This document shows, one piece after another, positions 63,365-64,000 of a DNA stretch of 64,000 nt. Positions within the stretch are counted from its first letter, which is position 1. Each line of letters begins with the position of its first letter. This stretch comes from Anaeramoeba flamelloides (lineage: Eukaryota; Metamonada; Anaeramoebidae). A program made the position numbers and the translations under genes. Under the pieces are notes generated by a model that was not told the DNA's origin, made no database searches, and was given only the letters and a program-made list of their open reading frames with translations. The stretch is taken from contig JANTQA010000032.1 in assembly GCA_027625915.1 (NCBI GenBank), positions 16,012,001-16,076,000 of the forward strand, in the 5' to 3' direction.

Positions 63365-64000
63365 TTATATAAAAATATGTACCCGATAAAAACATTTCTT
63401 ATGAAATGATAAATTACAATTCATACAGAATTTAGTTGTACTGGATTTTTTTTCTAAAAATCTTTGACAAAAATAACAATTTTTTTCTTTTATATTTTCC
63501 AACTAATTTATGTTTTTTATCAAACTGTGGAGTTTTAACAGATGAAATTTGAGTAGTTAAAATTGTTAAAAATTTCAATTCTGTCAGTTTTTTATTTGAA
63601 TTTTTATTTGAATTATAAATTATTTGTGTGTTATGAATCAAAATATTAAAGTAATGATATAATAAACACCTTTTCAAGATTTGTGTTTATGATTAAAACT
63701 ATAAGAATTTATATTTTGGTCGGCTCTATCTATATAGTTCATATTATTAATATAATCTACAACACACCATGGTTTTATTTTTATTTTATTTTGTATTTTC
63801 TTTTTTTTTTACTTGTTTTCTCATTAATTGTAATTGTATCTTTTTTGGTAAAAATTCAAGTGAATGGTCATCTTCTGAATCTGTTATTAGATTTACATAC
63901 GATGAACCAATTTCCTTTTCATCTCTATAACATGTTACATTAACCATTTTATTATAAAATTTTTTTGAAAAAGTTCTCCATTGGTTTAATTGTAATTTAG
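63365..64000 (-). pseudogene. piggyBac-like transposase, C-terminal part, runs off the window
   Basis: DDE transposase of the piggyBac superfamily, which targets TTAA. Entering at the right edge on the minus strand, the frame reads QLNQWRTFSKKFYNK, NVTCYRDEKEIGSSYVNL and a lysine-rich stretch. After a frameshift it reads KPWCVVDYINIMNYIDRADQ, matching the YNxxMGxVDxxDQ block and containing the last catalytic Asp region. Next is CLLYHYFNILIHNTQIIYNS, matching the wall-and-hydrophobic helix that follows. The C-terminal cysteine-rich domain is readable in another frame: CYFCQRFLEKK, FCMNCNLSFHKKCF, then RVH, ending at 63,365. At least three frame breaks, some in A runs. The N-terminal half would lie beyond base 64,000. 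Confidence 0.82.

Overview
This is a very A+T-rich eukaryotic window, dominated by repeats, with few host genes. The eukaryotic LSU rRNA piece, a B-box/coiled-coil/filamin/TLDc gene, spliceosomal-looking introns and several DNA-transposon and LINE families point to an AT-rich protist. The domain mix would fit an amoeboid lineage such as Anaeramoeba or an amoebozoan, but that name is a guess. Nothing looks bacterial, and I recognise no LTR, Polinton or other virus-like element.

Layout. From about 0.8 to 27 kb, repeat units of about 2.7 kb recur, all in the same orientation. The best are 2.3-5.1, 10.6-12.8, 18.2-22.3 and 24.4-27.0 kb, with parts at 0.9, 6.2 and 16.0 kb. Each carries a twin perfect hairpin followed by 300-450 bases almost without G on the + strand. 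I read this as a decayed macrosatellite array broken up by transposons: three Tc1-like DD34E copies (A at 13.4-15.1, B at 9.1-10.0, C at 16.65-17.95 kb), a LINE relic (7.9-8.9 kb) with its tail (10.4-10.6 kb), a SINE-like insertion (6.9-7.1 kb) and several MITE families. From 27 to 42 kb there are MITE clusters (some nested), a small intact-looking B-box ORF (32.6 kb), foldback elements (34.1, 36.6, 41.6 kb) and a nearly whole pogo/Tigger transposase (38.8-40.0 kb, minus). At 42.8-45.1 kb lies a broken B-box/filamin/TLDc host gene. From 48.1 to 55.3 kb, on the minus strand, lies a nearly complete APE-type LINE whose first ORF appears to hold RRM-like domains. From 56 to 60.5 kb the sequence has degenerate repeats, G+T-rich tracts and a GC-rich island, and could be the spacer downstream of the 3' end of a 28S rRNA gene (60.56-61.70 kb, minus, truncated in domain V). 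The right end holds the C-terminal part of a piggyBac-like transposase on the minus strand.

How parts relate. About two dozen copies or half-copies of one palindromic TA-target MITE (about 200 bp, family A) are scattered through the window, several inside other elements. A second MITE, with AAATCACAG repeats, shares its terminal motif with the Tigger element. A 534-bp insertion in Tc1 copy A is flanked by TTAA, the piggyBac target, and a piggyBac relic sits at the far right. All three Tc1 copies appear to carry a phase-1 intron at the same codon and a separate insertion at one further shared site.

Limits. Many reading-frame breaks fall in long A or T runs, so some apparent pseudogenes may reflect homopolymer errors in assembly. 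Repeat boundaries are by eye, and no alignment or search was run.
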